This document shows, one piece after another, positions 7,320 through 8,820 of a stretch of DNA of 8,820 bases. Each line of letters opens with the position of its first letter. The first letter of the stretch is position 1. Source of the stretch: Chitinophaga pinensis (GTDB lineage: Bacteria > Bacteroidota > Bacteroidia > Flavobacteriales_D > Crocinitomicaceae). The stretch covers positions 1 through 8,820 of the forward strand of contig CAMBMC010000088.1 in assembly GCA_945868555.1 (NCBI GenBank). Direction: 5' to 3'. The notes under the pieces are model-generated. The model saw only the letters and a list, made by a program, of their open reading frames with translations, was not told the DNA's origin and did no database searches. Both the position numbers and the translations under genes were made by a program.

Positions 7320-8703
7320 GTTCGTTCTTCTTTTCAGCATCTTTCCTTTTTTCCTTTTCGGACAAATCACTGGAGACTGGCACGCCGCGTTTACTCTAGT
7401 TGGAAAATCAAATCGGATTGATCTTCACATTGAGAACATTCCAGATACCACAATTAAACTCATCAATCCAGACGCGAAAAAACCTGAGCCCATTCCTATG
7501 ACGAATGTGGTTTTGAGTGATTCAAGCGTTTCATTTACCTACCAAAAAATTGGTTTGTCATTCAAAGGAAAATACTACGTAGATGGCGATACGCTTGTTG
7601 GGATCATGTCACAAAGTGATGTGCGTTGGACGGTTGTGTTTCGTCGTGAAGTTCTCAAAGAAGCGAAACTTATTCGGCCGCAGGAGCCCGTTCCTCCATT
7701 CGATTATTCAGTAGAAGATGTCCTCATTAAAAACGGCGACATCGTTCTCGGCGCAACACTGACCTTACCGAAAGACCAAAGTCATCCTTTTCCCATTGTT
7801 GTATTGGCCTCAGGAAGTGGCGCACAAGACAGAAATTGTGAACTCATGGGACATAAGTCCTTCTTGGTTATTGCTGATTTTTTGGCGCAAAATGGCATCG
7901 GATGCTTGCGTTTTGACGACCGAGGGGTTGGAAAAAGTACGGGTATTTTCTCACAGGCTAGCCTCATGGATTTTGGTTCAGATGTTAGTGCATGTGTAAG
8001 TTTTCTGGCCATAGATGCTCGATTCTCAGATTGTCCAATCGGCATTGTTGGTCATTCTGAGGGGGGCATGCACGCCCTCATTGCTGCGCGAAAAAACAAG
8101 AACATCGATTTCGTGATTGAATTGGCAAGTGTAGGGACAAGTGGAAGAGATGTGCTTGTAGAACAGCAGTTCCTCATTCCATTGGCTTCGGGAAAAGACA
8201 GTACCTATGCCATTTGGAATAGAGATGTTTACGCCGGATTGTGTGACATCATACAGCGCTATCCTCAGCAAAAGGCAAGTGAATGCATCGCGACATTTCT
8301 CGATACCATGTACCATCGGGCGCCGGCTGATTATCAAGCATTGACCAACATTTTTAACTTTAAAGTTGGATTAAACGTCTTTCTGAACAATGAGTGGGGC
8401 CGGCAGTTCATCACTTTTGATACCAAGAAGTACCTAAAAAAGTTGAAGATTCCCATTTTAGCCATAAATGGCTCCAGGGATATTCAGGTACCACCGAATT
8501 CGAGTCAGCAGGGGTTCATTACCCATTTCGCGAAGCAAACGCGATCAAGCTCTGAGGCGGTAATCATTGAAGGCTTGAATCACTTGTTTCAACGATGTGA
8601 ACGCTGCGATATCTTGGAGTATGGCGATTTGGAAGAAACCTTTTCGCCTGTGGTGCTTCAGAAAATGCGCGAGTGGATTTACGGGCTTTATTTTCGGTTT
8701 TAA
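7312..8703 (+). CDS. exported alpha/beta hydrolase (S33-like serine hydrolase) with N-terminal beta-rich domain
   Basis: The 463-residue protein starts with a signal peptide (K3, hydrophobic residues 4-16, probable cleavage after G17 in LFG-Q). There is no lipobox cysteine, so it should be periplasmic or secreted. Residues about 18-112 look beta-rich (TGDWHAAFTLVG onward), a domain often found in front of such hydrolases in Bacteroidota. The alpha/beta hydrolase domain follows: oxyanion-region LASGSGAQDRN (165-175), FDDRGVGKSTG (201-211), nucleophile elbow GHSEGG (247-252) with Ser249, probable acid Asp390 in NGSRD, and His424 in GLNHLFQ. The triad is therefore complete. Family members are annotated as serine aminopeptidases, esterases or acyl hydrolases; the true substrate is not visible. 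After the histidine the sequence RCERCD puts two cysteines (429, 432) where relatives, as I recall them, often have Thr-Gly. The gene overlaps the preceding glycosyltransferase and appears to end the cluster. Confidence 0.9.
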   Translation: MNKFVLLFSIFPFFLFGQITGDWHAAFTLVGKSNRIDLHIENIPDTTIKLINPDAKKPEPIPMTNVVLSDSSVSFTYQKIGLSFKGKYYVDGDTLVGIMSQSDVRWTVVFRREVLKEAKLIRPQEPVPPFDYSVEDVLIKNGDIVLGATLTLPKDQSHPFPIVVLASGSGAQDRNCELMGHKSFLVIADFLAQNGIGCLRFDDRGVGKSTGIFSQASLMDFGSDVSACVSFLAIDARFSDCPIGIVGHSEGGMHALIAARKNKNIDFVIELASVGTSGRDVLVEQQFLIPLASGKDSTYAIWNRDVYAGLCDIIQRYPQQKASECIATFLDTMYHRAPADYQALTNIFNFKVGLNVFLNNEWGRQFITFDTKKYLKKLKIPILAINGSRDIQVPPNSSQQGFITHFAKQTRSSSEAVIIEGLNHLFQRCERCDILEYGDLEETFSPVVLQKMREWIYGLYFRF

Positions 8704-8739
8704 GTCTGTTGGATATCATTTAAAATTGTTTGATTTTTA

Positions 8740-8771
8740 TTTGGAGAATGTTCACTAATTAGTTAACTTTA
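8740..8771 (+). promoter_or_regulatory. possible Bacteroidota-type promoter after the hydrolase gene
   Basis: A TTTG at 8740-8743 is followed, 20 bases later, by TAACTTTA at 8764-8771, which misses only the last G of the -7 consensus TAnnTTTG. The spacing suits the -33/-7 promoter form known in this phylum. The surrounding DNA is AT-rich and contains no gene. Transcription would begin close to 8777-8778, which is almost on the ATG of the candidate gene there; that gene would then have nearly no leader, or start further on. Such AT-rich matches arise easily by chance. Confidence 0.3.
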
Positions 8772-8776
8772 ATTTC

Positions 8777-8820
8777 ATGGAAAGAGATATCTTTTTTTCG
8801 GGAATAAGAATATTTAGCGC
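8777..8820 (+). CDS. possible start of a further gene, cut by the window end
   Basis: An ATG at 8777 opens a frame of 14 complete codons (MERDIFFSGIRIFS) running off the window. It lies 73 bases after the hydrolase stop and just after a possible promoter. The stretch is too short to recognise a product or to show coding bias. The frame could also be chance, with the true gene starting beyond the window. Confidence 0.3.
   Translation, partial: MERDIFFSGIRIFS

Noticed and set aside
249..8337. Many minus-strand open frames of 60-100 codons lying inside the + strand genes
   Set aside because: Each is antisense to a well-supported gene, has no recognisable domain or signal, and is expected as a by-product of the coding strand composition.
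8721..8738. AAAAT/ATTTT inverted repeat followed by T residues as a terminator after the hydrolase gene
   Set aside because: The stem is about five A-T pairs with no G-C pair, too weak for an intrinsic terminator.

Overview
The window looks like a piece of a Bacteroidota chromosome, most likely order Flavobacteriales. I base this on protein character: a class I fructose-1,6-bisphosphatase and an Mfd with Bacteroidota-like wording, a GT-B glycosyltransferase family I know mainly from this phylum, and an exported hydrolase whose signal peptide ends in the typical 'FGQ'. Purine-rich Shine-Dalgarno sequences are missing before most starts, which also fits. I cannot name a genus. All supported genes lie on the + strand and are tightly packed. 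I see no RNA gene, insertion sequence, CRISPR array or phage gene.

Layout. Bases 1-99 are a short non-coding leader with a weak candidate -7 box. fbp (100-1101) encodes fructose-1,6-bisphosphatase of gluconeogenesis. Its stop codon overlaps the start of mfd (1101-4445) as TAATG; mfd encodes the transcription-repair coupling factor, with every expected domain and helicase motif present. After a 44-base gap comes a small predicted lipoprotein with an acidic Ser/Thr-rich middle and two C-terminal membrane helices (4490-5077). Three bases later begins a GT-B glycosyltransferase (5081-6205). It overlaps by 11 bases a second, Bacteroidota-type glycosyltransferase (6195-7319), which appears to start at a rare TTG. 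That gene overlaps by 8 bases an exported alpha/beta hydrolase (7312-8703). The final 117 bases are AT-rich, with a possible promoter and the possible first 14 codons of another gene.

How the genes may work together. The chain can be read as two functional blocks. fbp-mfd is a housekeeping pair joined by a stop/start overlap. Lipoprotein-GT-GT-hydrolase is an envelope block joined by 3-base spacing and overlaps, which suggests co-transcription and coupled translation. There is no convincing terminator between the blocks, so one six-gene transcript is possible. Glycan assembly is the reasonable general role for the two transferases. Their substrates, and the roles of the lipoprotein and hydrolase, cannot be read from the sequence.

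I did not find a clear new defence, mobile or regulatory system. The points most worth a second look are the doubly anchored lipoprotein, the TTG start of the second glycosyltransferase, the compact envelope block with O-glycosylation-like sequons in its exported products, and the fbp-mfd coupling.
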